Shown piece by piece: positions 35,799-44,364 of a stretch of DNA of 64,000 bases. Position numbers and translations under genes: made by a program. Under the pieces are notes generated by a model. The model did no database searches and was not told where the DNA came from. It saw only the letters and a program-made list of their open reading frames with translations. This DNA comes from Blastocatellia bacterium. GTDB taxonomy: Bacteria; Acidobacteriota; Blastocatellia; Pyrinomonadales; Pyrinomonadaceae. The stretch is from contig PMSM01000010.1 of NCBI GenBank assembly GCA_003168335.1, positions 458,001 to 522,000 of the forward strand, written 5' to 3'. The number at the start of each line of letters is the position of its first letter. Positions within the stretch are counted from its first letter, which is position 1.

Positions 35799-35958
35799 CC
35801 CCGACCGTCAGGTCGGGGTATCAATCTCCCAATCAAAACAACGAGGCCCGAAGGGCCGATATGAATTCATGCCGGTCCTTCGGACCTCTCTGATTATTTG
35901 AAAACATCTGTACCACGACCTAACGGTCGTGGCTATTGCATGACGGCCCTGCGGGCCG
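35799..35958. repeat. Cluster of five REP-like hairpins
   Basis: Short GC-rich palindromes at 35799-35818 (CCCCGACC/GGTCGGGG), 35845-35857 (GGCCC/GGGCC), 35874-35886 (GGTCC/GGACC), 35913-35932 (CCACGACC/GGTCGTGG) and 35944-35958 (CGGCCC/GGGCCG). The stretch 35641-36015 has no gene; the hairpins are its only clear structure. The spacing of 16-26 bases and the loop types resemble REP sequences moved by RAYT transposases, none of which is in the window. Confidence 0.7.
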
Positions 35959-36015
35959 ACACCAAAGCAATGAGCAGTACCGGGCTGTCCTGACAGGTCT
36001 CTATAATGGGATGAG

Positions 36016-37158
36016 TTATGACGCCGCGACTAAAATGAACGCGAGCGCGGTACCAAAGGCCAACAATGGAACAGCCCATGATAGGTAAACAAAAATCTGC
36101 TCTTGAACATATCTCCCAAAGAGCCGCATCGGAACGTTGTAACGATAGAGCAGGACTACTACAGCCAGACCAAGACCAAGGGCCATATAGTTCAGACCAA
36201 ACAATCGGGTGACCGTGTTATCACCTTTGGCCACGGAACCATACACTGCGTTGATCGTGAAGTTGAGGGCAATTACCGCGAATAAGCCACCGACAATGAT
36301 ATTGCCCAACTCAAAGGTATCGATCACGAACTCTCCCGCTTCGGTGCTGTTCATCCAAATGGCCAGCATGGGGATCAAAAGCGCGGCCAGGAGCGGAATG
36401 AAAACCGGTACGACGACCTTGGCGGAGTCCCTCGCTACCGCAAGCCCCACGACCAGACCTGAGTGAAACTCTCCATACCAACCTGGCTGCGTGTATCTCT
36501 TGATGTTGACGAGGCCAGGAGTCCACCCAGCGATGGAGAGGTCTTGTGCCGAACGGCTGAAGTCGATGTCCTCTTGTAAGACCACGAGCGAGGCCTCGCC
36601 AGTGGTTTCACGGCTCACGGTGATCTCGACGCCGAGCGTCTGTTTATCAAACGGAAAGGCACCAGAGTCGATGGGGATAGTAAACTGCCCGGTAGTGCGT
36701 TGCATCACCTCGACCCAGCCGCTGGGGAAGATGCGGAGGCCGGTTGTTTGATCCGATTGGGATTCTTTGAGGTTGGTTAAGGCGACCCGCGGGACCCAAA
36801 CCTCTTTCAGCTTCTGGTCAGCCTTTGGGCCTCTGTACTCTTGAAAGCCGCGTGGGGTTGTTTCTGCGGGGTAGCGCAGGCGAGGGTCCTCCCAGCGGAG
36901 CCGCATATCGACAGTGCCGTTGAAGGTGCCTGCGTTATCATCAAAGGCAGTTATGTTTTGAAAGTAGAGCCCCACCCGCACCATCACCGGAAGCCCCTTC
37001 CCGAGCGGCAGGCTGGTGAGGTCTTGTGTTGGTGGCTGACCCTCTGGTTGAACGTTGAGGCGCTGACCGCCGGCCGGCAGAGCGGTGCTCTTCGGCGGCG
37101 ATTGCCCGGCGGCGATTTGTGCAACCAGGAGCAAGAGCAAGACAGTAAAGATTCTCAT
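36016..37158 (-). CDS. Prokaryotic pentameric ligand-gated ion channel (Pro-loop receptor)
   Basis: 380 residues with a signal peptide (1-18) and a beta-sandwich ligand-binding domain: VMVRVGLYFQNITAFDDNAGTF, VDMRLRWEDPRL, WVPRVAL, then the Pro-loop signature GAFPFDKQTLGVEI near residue 170. Four membrane spans follow: M1 (VVPVFIPLLAALLIPMLAIWM), M2 (FELGNIIVGGLFAVIALNFTI), M3 (LNYMALGLGLAVVVLLY) and M4 (YLSWAVPLLAFGTALAFILV). The Glu before M2 suggests cation selectivity, by comparison with GLIC. The family forms homopentamers in the inner membrane of some bacteria. Its ATG overlaps the stop of the upstream Cache protein gene (ATGA), so the two are translationally coupled. Confidence 0.88.
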   Translation of the reverse strand: MRIFTVLLLLLVAQIAAGQSPPKSTALPAGGQRLNVQPEGQPPTQDLTSLPLGKGLPVMVRVGLYFQNITAFDDNAGTFNGTVDMRLRWEDPRLRYPAETTPRGFQEYRGPKADQKLKEVWVPRVALTNLKESQSDQTTGLRIFPSGWVEVMQRTTGQFTIPIDSGAFPFDKQTLGVEITVSRETTGEASLVVLQEDIDFSRSAQDLSIAGWTPGLVNIKRYTQPGWYGEFHSGLVVGLAVARDSAKVVVPVFIPLLAALLIPMLAIWMNSTEAGEFVIDTFELGNIIVGGLFAVIALNFTINAVYGSVAKGDNTVTRLFGLNYMALGLGLAVVVLLYRYNVPMRLFGRYVQEQIFVYLSWAVPLLAFGTALAFILVAAS

Positions 37159-38282
37159 TGAGTCTCCTTCCTGCTGGCGCTGCGCAGCTCCTCGTATTGT
37201 TGCGCGAGGCCCTTGAGCTCGTCACACAGCACGTCGGGTTCAGGGATCTCGCCGCTCTGGTCTCCGGTCGAGAGCATGGCGAAGCGAGAGGTGATGACCT
37301 CCAGGGGGCGCAGCAGGGTTCCGCGAATGATGATGAGCGTGACGCCAGCCAAAAGGACAATCGAGAAGAGCGCAATCAGAGCTTGCCAAACGAAAGCGCG
37401 CCCCCTGGAAGAGCGAGAGGCGCTGAAATCGCTGGTGGCCGCCACCATGCCGATGACCTCCCCGGCGCCGTTTCGCAGAGGCACCAACACGATGCCGTAA
37501 GTCACTCCGTGGGCTTCGCGGGTATATTGAGTGTTCTCCGTGGTGTTGAGATCTTTGTCTGAAACGAGCGACTGAAAGACGGCGGCGTTGGTCGAATGAA
37601 AGCGGATGAATTTACCGACGCGATTCTGGTCGCTGAAGACGCCGGAATCGATGCCCTTGGCAAATTCATGGAGAGACGTTTCGTCGATAAAGACGGCCAT
37701 CTCGATGTTATAGGTGTTCTTCAAGTTATCAAGTACGTCCTTGAAGGCGATACCAACTTCAAAGCTGCCGATATGTTTCTCTTGCGGATCAAACATGGGA
37801 ACCACGCCAAAGATAGCCGGGCCAGAGCGAGCGATGGCGAAGCCCTTGCGAGAGATTTGGTCGCGGTTCACGGCGACGACCATGGGTCGAAACTTGCTGA
37901 GGTCATCGCCAAAGTCCTCGGGAGCATTCAGACGCAGGAAGGAGGTCGCGGGCAGCGAGTGGAATTGGGCCTGATCGACGCCGTACTTCTCCTTCTGCTC
38001 GGTGAACATTTTTGAATACTCAGCCAGAAGGCCGGCGCGATCCCGGGCAGCGAAGAGCGCGCGTGTCCTCGGGAGATCAGCGATCAGAGCGGCGCGAGCC
38101 AGGGCCCGATCTTCGGCGCCCTCGAGGTTGGAAGCGACGATAGAGTGCATGAGGGAAAACTGCTTCTCTTCAACAGATGAAATCATCCTGGTAAAGAGAA
38201 GGCTTGAGATGATTGAGGCCGCGACAACTACGAGAGCTATCGCGCTGATCAAGACGAGCGGTGCGCTGCGACGAAACTTCAT
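37155..38282 (-). CDS. Cache-type periplasmic sensor with membrane anchors and no output domain
   Basis: 375 residues: N-terminal span (about 8-30), a large periplasmic domain to about 290, second span (FVWQALIALFSIVLLAGVTLIIIRG), then a HAMP-like tail (LLRPLEVITSRFAMLSTGDQSGEI) and a short coiled end. The periplasmic part resembles double-Cache sensors of chemoreceptors and kinases (MVVAVNRDQISRKGFAIARSGPAIFGVVPMFDPQ; HIGSFEVGIAFKDVLDNL). No kinase, methyl-accepting or cyclase domain follows. A strong AAGGAG lies 6 bases before the ATG. Downstream, coupled by a 4-base overlap, is the ion channel gene, which makes the channel the likely effector; this is inference. Confidence 0.82.
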   Translation of the reverse strand: MKFRRSAPLVLISAIALVVVAASIISSLLFTRMISSVEEKQFSLMHSIVASNLEGAEDRALARAALIADLPRTRALFAARDRAGLLAEYSKMFTEQKEKYGVDQAQFHSLPATSFLRLNAPEDFGDDLSKFRPMVVAVNRDQISRKGFAIARSGPAIFGVVPMFDPQEKHIGSFEVGIAFKDVLDNLKNTYNIEMAVFIDETSLHEFAKGIDSGVFSDQNRVGKFIRFHSTNAAVFQSLVSDKDLNTTENTQYTREAHGVTYGIVLVPLRNGAGEVIGMVAATSDFSASRSSRGRAFVWQALIALFSIVLLAGVTLIIIRGTLLRPLEVITSRFAMLSTGDQSGEIPEPDVLCDELKGLAQQYEELRSASRKETQ

Positions 38283-38616
38283 AGAGACTCCTTAGTTGAT
38301 TAAGGATATGGTTGAACCGAGAACAGTACTATTCGATCGAATTCAATTCCGTGAAATATGCAAATCACACGAGGTCGAGTGATTCCGGAACGCCAGCTGA
38401 GCGTCGAACATGTATTCTACAGTGAAAGTGCGAAATAAGAGCGCCGCTTAGAGTGAAAATGGCGCGGCGTTAGGTAGCCCGCGACGCGAGCCGATCATTC
38501 ATTGCACGAAAACGGAATCGCGACGACGCGGCGTGAAGGGTCCGCCAACCTGGGTACGCTCGGGCGGAACGACACTCCGCCACCCCGATGTCGGACCTGT
38601 TCAGGGGCGGAATCCA
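38283..38616. other. Gene-free stretch of about 330 bases
   Basis: The left side should carry the promoter of the Cache-channel operon (minus strand). The rest shows no coding frame; a GC-rich part (38530-38610) contains repeated GGCGGAA/CCGCC strings and may be a degenerate dispersed repeat. Confidence 0.4.
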
Positions 38617-39036
38617 TTAGGACTTCGCTTTCTTCGAAGGTTTCGACTTGCCAGAACTGTTGACGGCGACCGCTTGGCGAACGAGCGCCTTGAAGGCGCA
38701 CTCGTCAACTTCTTCTCCTTCGTGGATGTCGATCGCGCGGCGTACGTTTCCATCGAGACTCGAGTTGAAGAGACGAGCCGGATCCTTCAGAGACGCGCCC
38801 TTGGCGAAGGTAAGCTTCACGACATTCTTGTAGGATTCGCCAGTGCAGATGATGCCGTCGTGCGACCAAACCGGAGTGCCCATCCACTTCCACTCCTCGA
38901 CGACGTCCGGGTCTGCTTCCTTGATGAGCTGGCGCATTCTGCTGAGGGTTTCCCCGCGCCAGTCCCCGAGTTCGGCGATTCTTTTCGAGATGAGCTCCGA
39001 TGCTGACTGGCCTTGGCTCGCATCCGACTTTTTCAT
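38617..39036 (-). CDS. DUF1801 family protein
   Basis: 139 residues, cytoplasmic. DUF1801/YdhG-like pattern: [18 protein letters not shown]-type motif ([25 protein letters not shown]), then [59 protein letters not shown]. The C-terminus is Lys/Ser-rich. The family has an iron-chaperone-like fold but no firmly established general function. The gene stands alone on the minus strand, downstream of a different transcription unit. Confidence 0.85.
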   Translation of the reverse strand: MKKSDASQGQSASELISKRIAELGDWRGETLSRMRQLIKEADPDVVEEWKWMGTPVWSHDGIICTGESYKNVVKLTFAKGASLKDPARLFNSSLDGNVRRAIDIHEGEEVDECAFKALVRQAVAVNSSGKSKPSKKAKS

Positions 39037-39244
39037 GTTCTCATCCTAGAGAAGTTCCAGATAAATTTCACTATACATTAGTATTTCGGGAATTAGCATA
39101 GGCTTGACTGGCGGGTAGTGGGGGTAAAGTTACCTTACCCCACCACCGCGATTCTGGATTCGTTGACATCGCAAAGGGTTGGGTATAGCTTGCAAATAAA
39201 GGAGTCCCCTATTCTGTTGGGTCTTGGATTATGGAGGTGCGAGA

Positions 39245-39733
39245 TTGAAAAGGCTCATTGTCCTGCCGATGTTGATTTTGGCGGTGGCCTCAATCGCCAG
39301 AGCCCAGGATCCGTGTCCTACATGCAACAAAATTTATGAGGAGATACGTGGTCCATCGCAGGCAGTAGATGACAACCGGTGGCGTCCACGGCGAGGAGCT
39401 CCATCCTTCGCCCTGTACATGCGCTTTGATGCGTCGGTTGCAGTCACCAACGATACCGCCAAAAAGATCAAGCAGATCACCTGGGAAACCAGCTTGATCA
39501 ATACTGCGACAATGACAACTATTGCGACCTACACGTTGGTGACGCGTAAAAAGATCGCTCCGCACGAAGTCGTCACTCTCAAAAAGAAGGTCGAGGTACC
39601 GCTCGACCCAGGAGTGATCTCGGCCAACCAGACAAACCAGGTCAAACGTGGAGTTCCCAACGTGATTCGGACGGAACAGGTAAGTAAGATAAGAGAGATC
39701 GAATACGCTGACGGGTCAGTAAGCACGCCTTAG
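39245..39733 (+). CDS. Exported protein of unknown function
   Basis: 162 residues from a TTG at 39245 with GGAGG 7 bases upstream; the earlier TTG (39224) would put extra residues before the signal peptide. Signal peptide: KRLIVLPMLILAVASIARA. The mature part begins with a CPTC pair (DPCPTCNKIYEEI) and then a beta-rich domain (FALYMRFDASVAVTNDTAKKIKQITWETSLI; TYTLVTRKKIAPHEVVTLKKKVEVPL). This looks like an immunoglobulin-like or similar beta-sandwich. I recognise no family. It is in a single-gene unit. Confidence 0.7.
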   Translation: MKRLIVLPMLILAVASIARAQDPCPTCNKIYEEIRGPSQAVDDNRWRPRRGAPSFALYMRFDASVAVTNDTAKKIKQITWETSLINTATMTTIATYTLVTRKKIAPHEVVTLKKKVEVPLDPGVISANQTNQVKRGVPNVIRTEQVSKIREIEYADGSVSTP

Positions 39734-39939
39734 TTTGATTTAGAGCCACACAAATACCCCCGCTACCGCAGCAATTTGCCGAGTGCTGCACCGGCTAATC
39801 TGATCGTTGGATTCGACTTTGTTGCTAAACTTGCCCGATCAACTCGGACGTCGAACCATGACGGCGGTTCAAGCATCTGATAGTCTATCCAAACAAGGGC
39901 AACCTCACCAGAGGTTTCGCCGAACCAAATTTAGCAGGC

Positions 39940-40881
39940 ATGAAGTATTTCAGCATTCACATCGCGGTACTGTTTGTCGCGCTCGCAGCTATACTCGCTA
40001 TTGCATCGTTTGAAGCCCGCGGACAATCTCCAAGAGCGCCCAAAGCTGAGTCGCGCGTGAAGCCTACTGTCCTGATAAAGGATGGCCGCGATGACTCTGC
40101 CGGCAAGGGCGCATCCACTGCCTCTGCCATCAGTCCTGCTGCGGCGCTCAACGCCGTGCTCCGCAATGACCTTACCTGGACGTTCGGCGGCAAGCAGCAG
40201 CGCGGTTGGTATCTCTACACTCCGCTCATCAGCCACATGCTCAACACCGAAGGGGATGCGACTTCCAACGGTTTTGCCTTTGCACTCGCTCGCTGGCAGG
40301 AACACTCCGGCTTAAAGCCGAGTGGCGTTCTTGACGAAGAATCGCTCAACGCGATGGTCTCTGAGTGGCAGCGGCGGCGGCTTAAGAACCGCACTGATGC
40401 GCAACCTAACCAGCTCGTCACCGCTCCTGCTTCCGACTTTTACGACCCCGAGCGATTAGCAGAACTCCGTCAGGTTGAGCGCGAGACTTATGCAGCGTAC
40501 CAGCGAATGGTTGCGGCCGCGATCGCCGATCCATCGCTGGCTCTGGCGCGCGCTGCGGGGGGCGGACTTGCGCCCGCGGAAAAGTACTTGAAGATCATTT
40601 CCGCTTTCCGCTCGCATGAATACCAGGATCAGTTGCGGCGCCAGTCGCCACAGGCGGGCCGGGCCGGACTCGCCGTCAACAGTCCGCACTTTACCGGCCG
40701 TGCCCTCGATCTCTACGTAGGCGGTGAACCCGTAGATACCAAAGATTCAAACCGCGCCCTTCAGGTTCAGACGCGGGTCTACCAGTGGCTCGTTCGCAAT
40801 GCTGAGCGCTTCGGCTTCCGTCCTTACTGCTACGAACCGTGGCATTGGGAGTACGTAGCCGCGGAAAGCAGAGAGCAGTAG
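39940..40881 (+). CDS. M15-family D-alanyl-D-alanine carboxypeptidase-like protein
   Basis: 313 residues, signal peptide (IAVLFVALAAILAIASFEARG). The N-terminal half contains a peptidoglycan-binding-like segment (FALARWQEHSGLKPSGVLDEESLNAM). The C-terminal VanY/M15B domain shows the zinc motifs: ISAFRSHEYQDQL, NSPHFTGRALDLY (His and Asp) and the final YEPWHWEYV (Glu and His). It should trim peptide stems of peptidoglycan in the periplasm. It is the last ordinary GC-rich gene before the accessory island. Confidence 0.85.
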   Translation: MKYFSIHIAVLFVALAAILAIASFEARGQSPRAPKAESRVKPTVLIKDGRDDSAGKGASTASAISPAAALNAVLRNDLTWTFGGKQQRGWYLYTPLISHMLNTEGDATSNGFAFALARWQEHSGLKPSGVLDEESLNAMVSEWQRRRLKNRTDAQPNQLVTAPASDFYDPERLAELRQVERETYAAYQRMVAAAIADPSLALARAAGGGLAPAEKYLKIISAFRSHEYQDQLRRQSPQAGRAGLAVNSPHFTGRALDLYVGGEPVDTKDSNRALQVQTRVYQWLVRNAERFGFRPYCYEPWHWEYVAAESREQ

Positions 40882-41193
40882 GTAGGACGGAGCAAGCTGA
40901 TCGCGTTTTCCGAATCTCGGTGTCAATCGAATACTACCGTGACCAGGCGATCTTCATTCACTTCTCTATGAAGGGAACGGCGGGTCGAGAGCACAGTGTT
41001 TCTGAAGACGGGATCAATCCAGTGAAGGAAACTCAAGCAGGTCAGGACAAGCTACGGAGCCACGTGGATTTGCCTCCGATTGCCGAATTCGTCGAGCTGG
41101 TCAAGGCGACGGACGAGGAGGTAGTGGGCTAAATCTGTGTTGCTGGACAAAAAATATTTTTGGGCCTGTTTTTCGGCGAAATCTGCGAAAGAT
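40882..41193. other. Gene-free junction at the left border of the accessory island
   Basis: No supported gene. A plus-strand frame (VSIEYYRDQAIFIHFSMKGT and on, to 41132) is open but has no start with a ribosome site or recognisable domain; it may be a decayed fragment. From about 41130 the base composition becomes richer in A/T. Confidence 0.35.
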
Positions 41194-41772
41194 CTACAAC
41201 GTGAGTCCAGCTAGCGCGGGATACCTTTCGATCATGTGACCGGGAATTACAATCTGCCATTCTTTGTGGCGTGATCTTTCTCTATGGATTTTTAAGGCTC
41301 TAGCAAATATATCGTTCGCTTCTTTCGCAGTAATGCCATTTACCGAGCTTAATTGTTCGATTGCCTGATTACCGCGTTGAGCAATTGATCCTTTACCCGT
41401 GGCGCTCTGTCGAAAACCTACCTCAAGCGCAGCGCCTGGGTGTAATACGAAATTACAGTCACGACATGCTAATGCGAAATCGCTAAGCGTGGCAGTATGG
41501 TTTTGATCGTCGTAGTTCCAAACCTCATGACAGATCATCCCTTTTCCATTGTCGTATTGCTTTGTGCAGTAATCGCAGATGCCAGAGACGGCGTCGATCA
41601 CTTCTTGGCGAATCGTACGCCAGGCTTTGCGCTTGGTGCCGAGCACTTGGCACACACTTCGGTTCCATAGTGGGACGGGAACCATAGCAGGCTTCAAGAT
41701 TCGTTTTGGTTCTAGCATGCGCGCATGATGGCGTACGGGATTCAGAGGTTCTAGTGACGAGTAACGCGTCAT
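41194..41772 (-). CDS. HNH-like nuclease domain protein
   Basis: 192 residues from the ATG at 41772 (frame opens at a TTG, 41805; another Met at 41718 would give 175). The central region has CDYCTKQYDNGKGMICHEVWNYDD, followed by LACRDCNFVLHPG: paired CxxC motifs around His residues as in zinc-containing HNH endonucleases. The C-terminal part (GITAKEANDIFARALKIHRERS, WQIVIPG) is helical. Such proteins are common in mobile and defence regions. No neighbouring methylase is seen. The substrate is unknown. Confidence 0.65.
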   Translation of the reverse strand: MTRYSSLEPLNPVRHHARMLEPKRILKPAMVPVPLWNRSVCQVLGTKRKAWRTIRQEVIDAVSGICDYCTKQYDNGKGMICHEVWNYDDQNHTATLSDFALACRDCNFVLHPGAALEVGFRQSATGKGSIAQRGNQAIEQLSSVNGITAKEANDIFARALKIHRERSRHKEWQIVIPGHMIERYPALAGLTL

Positions 41773-42319
41773 TCTGGATCGCCCAATAGGTTGAGGTTCC
41801 AGCAACCATCCCGCGCGGTCTATCTCGCCTTTCAGGAAACGTTCGCCATTGCCCGAAGGTTATCAGCCGTGCCAGCGACCCGCAAGCACAATCACACAGC
41901 TCTTGAAGCGGGCTCTCTGTTTTCGGAACACCCAAAGGGCAAAAGAAAACAGGGCGCAGTGAGTTAGAAGCCTGTTTAGTGCATTGTAGAAAGCAGATGA
42001 AATTTGATTTATGGTAGCCGTTTGAATAGCATGGCACCGCGCCCGCCTCCCCGGTGGGCGAAGTGGTCGCGTGGGGTGAGGACACGTGGCCTGAGGGCGG
42101 GGCTTGTGGGAGGGCCTCGCCCGCTTTCTTTTGTGGTTTGGGGCGTGAAGAGAGATGGGCAGGTCCCGGGCCTCAGGGTCCCACGCTTTCGCGCTGCTGC
42201 CTTACGAAAGGGCTTCATCTATGAAGGTTCTTCTTATTGGCGAGCTGAGGTTGTTCCCACGCATACCTGCCAAATTCTTGTTAACCACTTTTTTCTTTTG
42301 GTTTTAAGTGAGGCTAGTC
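41773..42319. other. Gene-free 550-base stretch with a strand-biased GC-rich core
   Basis: No frame has coding character. Between about 42045 and 42200 the plus strand is strongly G-rich (repeated GTGGGG, GAGGGCGGGG, GGGAGGG). CCTGAGG at 42090-42096 can pair with CCTCAGG at 42171-42177, and nested complementarity exists inside. It could be a structured RNA or a decayed transposon end; neither is shown. No terminator is obvious before the DUF3800 gene. Confidence 0.35.
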
Positions 42320-43099
42320 ATGAATAGTTCCTATGTTGCATATGTCGATGAAGCGGGAGACGACGGTTGTACTCCGAAGAGTTCAGAGTGGTTGATTCTT
42401 TCGGCGGTTGTAACTAATAAGGCAACCGATGCTCGTACGTTGAAGACTGTTTTTGACTCGAGCCGGTTAGTGCTCAACAAGTCTGAGCAGAAACCATTTC
42501 ACTTTCGCAGGCTTCCTCATCATCAAAGAGTTCCTTATGTTTCGCAAATAGCGGGAGCGCCTGTGGCGGCGATTACCGTATTGGTAAACAAACAGTCAGT
42601 CTGGAGGGATAGATTTAGCGATCGGCACAGGTTATATCACTATGCGATTCGTTTACTGGTGGAACGAATCTCCTGGTTGTCTCGTGACCGAAATGGCACG
42701 ATTAGCGAACTGATGCTTTCGACTCGGCGTGGCTTGTCTTCCTCGGCGGTTCGGGAGTACCTGGATTCGCTACTCGCAAATCCTAAACCAAGCAGTGCGC
42801 GTGCGAATGAAGTCAGGATAGCTCCCGGTACAATGGAACGTACGAAAGTATTTACTTTCGAAAACGAAGAGATGTTGGGTCTACAAATGGCGGATGCGGT
42901 AGCGTCGGGATTCTACAATGCAGTTGAGGCAAGATATGGATTTATTGAAGCTCGGTACGCCCGGATGCTGAAGCCGATCGTCTATAACTATCGCGGGCGG
43001 TACCGAAGCTATGGGCTAAAGTTTTTTCCGCCGCCGGCAGAGAAGTTAATTGAAACAGACCCACGTCTAAAGTGGGTAGTTGAAGACTACTCGAAGTAA
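42320..43099 (+). CDS. DUF3800 domain-containing protein
   Basis: 259 residues from the ATG at 42320, preceded by GTGAGG at a proper distance (a GTG at 42308 is in frame). DUF3800 signatures: N-terminal YVDEAGDDG, a long alpha/beta middle with FHFRRLPHHQRVPYV, and the C-terminal MLGLQMADAVASGFYNAVE. The fold is related to RNase H-like enzymes and family members often sit in prophages and defence islands; activity is unproven. Codons here are richer in A/T than in genes left of 41 kb. It is a single gene, 45 bases from the convergent XRE regulator gene. Confidence 0.8.
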   Translation: MNSSYVAYVDEAGDDGCTPKSSEWLILSAVVTNKATDARTLKTVFDSSRLVLNKSEQKPFHFRRLPHHQRVPYVSQIAGAPVAAITVLVNKQSVWRDRFSDRHRLYHYAIRLLVERISWLSRDRNGTISELMLSTRRGLSSSAVREYLDSLLANPKPSSARANEVRIAPGTMERTKVFTFENEEMLGLQMADAVASGFYNAVEARYGFIEARYARMLKPIVYNYRGRYRSYGLKFFPPPAEKLIETDPRLKWVVEDYSK

Positions 43100-43144
43100 G
43101 CAACCTCTGTGTTGAAGCGGTTTTGGAATGTTAAGTTACGAAGA

Positions 43145-43396
43145 TTAGGTTTTCGGCAGCTTCAGATCGTCGTCAATAAGCACGTCAGTAGAGATTCCCG
43201 CGAGGCGAGCGTATTTGAGCAGAATCGGCAAGGGTGGCTCTCTCGTCCCCAACTCATATTGCGACACCGCAGAATAATCGACTTTCAACCCTAAGCTCCT
43301 ACTCATTTCCGTCTGAGACATCCCCAGGATCTCAACGCGAATTGCCCGTAGTTTCTTGCCCAGGTACTTAGGCTTCGGCCGGGCTTTCGATCCCAT
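43145..43396 (-). CDS. XRE-family helix-turn-helix regulator
   Basis: 83 residues. A HTH_3 domain covers about residues 12-72: LGKKLRAIRVEILGMSQTEMSRSLGLKVDYSAVSQYELGTREPPLPILLKYARLAGIS. Good AGGAGG ribosome site 9 bases before the ATG. The protein is all DNA-binding domain with a short tail (VLIDDDLKLPKT). Two palindromes upstream (43443-43503) are candidate operator sites. It may regulate itself and the divergent gene at 43676. Confidence 0.85.
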   Translation of the reverse strand: MGSKARPKPKYLGKKLRAIRVEILGMSQTEMSRSLGLKVDYSAVSQYELGTREPPLPILLKYARLAGISTDVLIDDDLKLPKT

Positions 43397-43442
43397 CAGT
43401 TATTACCTCCTGATGGATGAGAAAGCTTGTTGTTGTGTCTAT

Positions 43443-43503
43443 GGGCAATTGCCCTTAGAATGGGCGACGCGGAAGAGGAAGCCCGGACAATACACGCTGT
43501 CCG
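43443..43503. promoter_or_regulatory. Two palindromes upstream of the XRE regulator
   Basis: A perfect palindrome GGGCAATTGCCC (43443-43454) and a second one CGGACA...TGTCCG (43484-43503, 8-base spacer) lie 47 and 88 bases upstream of the regulator start, between it and the divergent gene at 43676. They are plausible operators for the XRE protein. The functional link is inference. Confidence 0.4.
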
Positions 43504-43675
43504 AGCGAAGGTCATTACCTGGTGTGACCTCGCGCCTGATACATAGACCGGTTCGGTTCATAGAATATGGGAGTGTTGCGAAGTAAGCAATGCTCGCTTA
43601 AGCAACAACCGGCCATGAAACTAGCGAGGTATCACCTAGTCAGTCGCTTCCCGACAGAATCTCGGAGGTCGCCTC

Positions 43676-44344
43676 ATGCCTAAGGAAGATAAACCAAGAC
43701 GCTTCACGAATCTCGCAATAGCCGGCAGAGCCAGAGTCAAAGATCTGTTCGAATCGTTTCGACGCCATTTCAAGAGCGAGCGCGACTCAACGACTACATT
43801 TAGAAGTTTCCTTTGCGTTGCCGCGATTCTCGGAATACTTCCCCTAACGGTGCTTCAATCGCAAAAGCCTGTCGACGAATGCCAGGATGTTCAAAAGCAC
43901 ATCAAGAAAGAGCAGGATCGCTTCAAAGGCACTACCACGGTCCGGCTCGATGAAATGTTACTGAGTGAGAAAGTCCTTCAAGGGGAAAAACTGACGCTTC
44001 AGATTGAAGTGACATTTAGCAGTGAGAAAGAAAGCAAGCCTAAGAATGTAAAACTGATATTCAAATCACAAGGCCCGCGTCTTCGGCTCTATCAAGGACA
44101 AGAGGCGATTTTTCTGGCCGATGGGAACAGAATTAGATCCATCACCGCGACAGACGACGTAGCAGATCAATTTGGCATGAGTACGCGGTTCGAAAAAAAG
44201 AATGTCGTTATCGCATACGAGGATTTGGTAAGGATTGCAAACGCTGAGAGCGTTGAAATGCAACTAGGTGCCGTAGAGATCAAGTTCGATCGGAAAGTTC
44301 TTAAGGCTCTACACGGTTTCATGTCATGCGGTTTCAAAACATGA
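43676..44344 (+). CDS. Membrane-anchored protein of unknown function
   Basis: 222 residues. Basic N-terminus (1-45), one membrane span about 48-65 (FLCVAAILGILPLTVLQS), then an exported domain with Cys (DECQDVQKHIKKEQDRFKGTTTVRLDE) and a beta-rich pattern (KLTLQIEVTFSSEKES; KNVKLIFKSQGPRLRLYQGQEAIFLADG). It resembles no family I can name. Divergent from the XRE regulator and followed after 20 bases by a lipoprotein gene, probably one operon. Confidence 0.65.
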   Translation: MPKEDKPRRFTNLAIAGRARVKDLFESFRRHFKSERDSTTTFRSFLCVAAILGILPLTVLQSQKPVDECQDVQKHIKKEQDRFKGTTTVRLDEMLLSEKVLQGEKLTLQIEVTFSSEKESKPKNVKLIFKSQGPRLRLYQGQEAIFLADGNRIRSITATDDVADQFGMSTRFEKKNVVIAYEDLVRIANAESVEMQLGAVEIKFDRKVLKALHGFMSCGFKT

Positions 44345-44364
44345 GAGATTAATAGGTTCACGAA

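Noticed and set aside
35799-35958. Possible CRISPR array
   Set aside because: The hairpins differ from each other and there are no identical repeats with unique spacers.
40839-41132. 97-residue plus-strand frame after the carboxypeptidase gene
   Set aside because: Begins inside the carboxypeptidase gene, has no suitable start and no recognisable domain. Kept only as a possible decayed fragment.
41525-42085. 186-residue minus-strand open frame beside the HNH-like gene
   Set aside because: It overlaps the HNH-like gene in another frame and extends into the strand-biased non-coding block; no domain.
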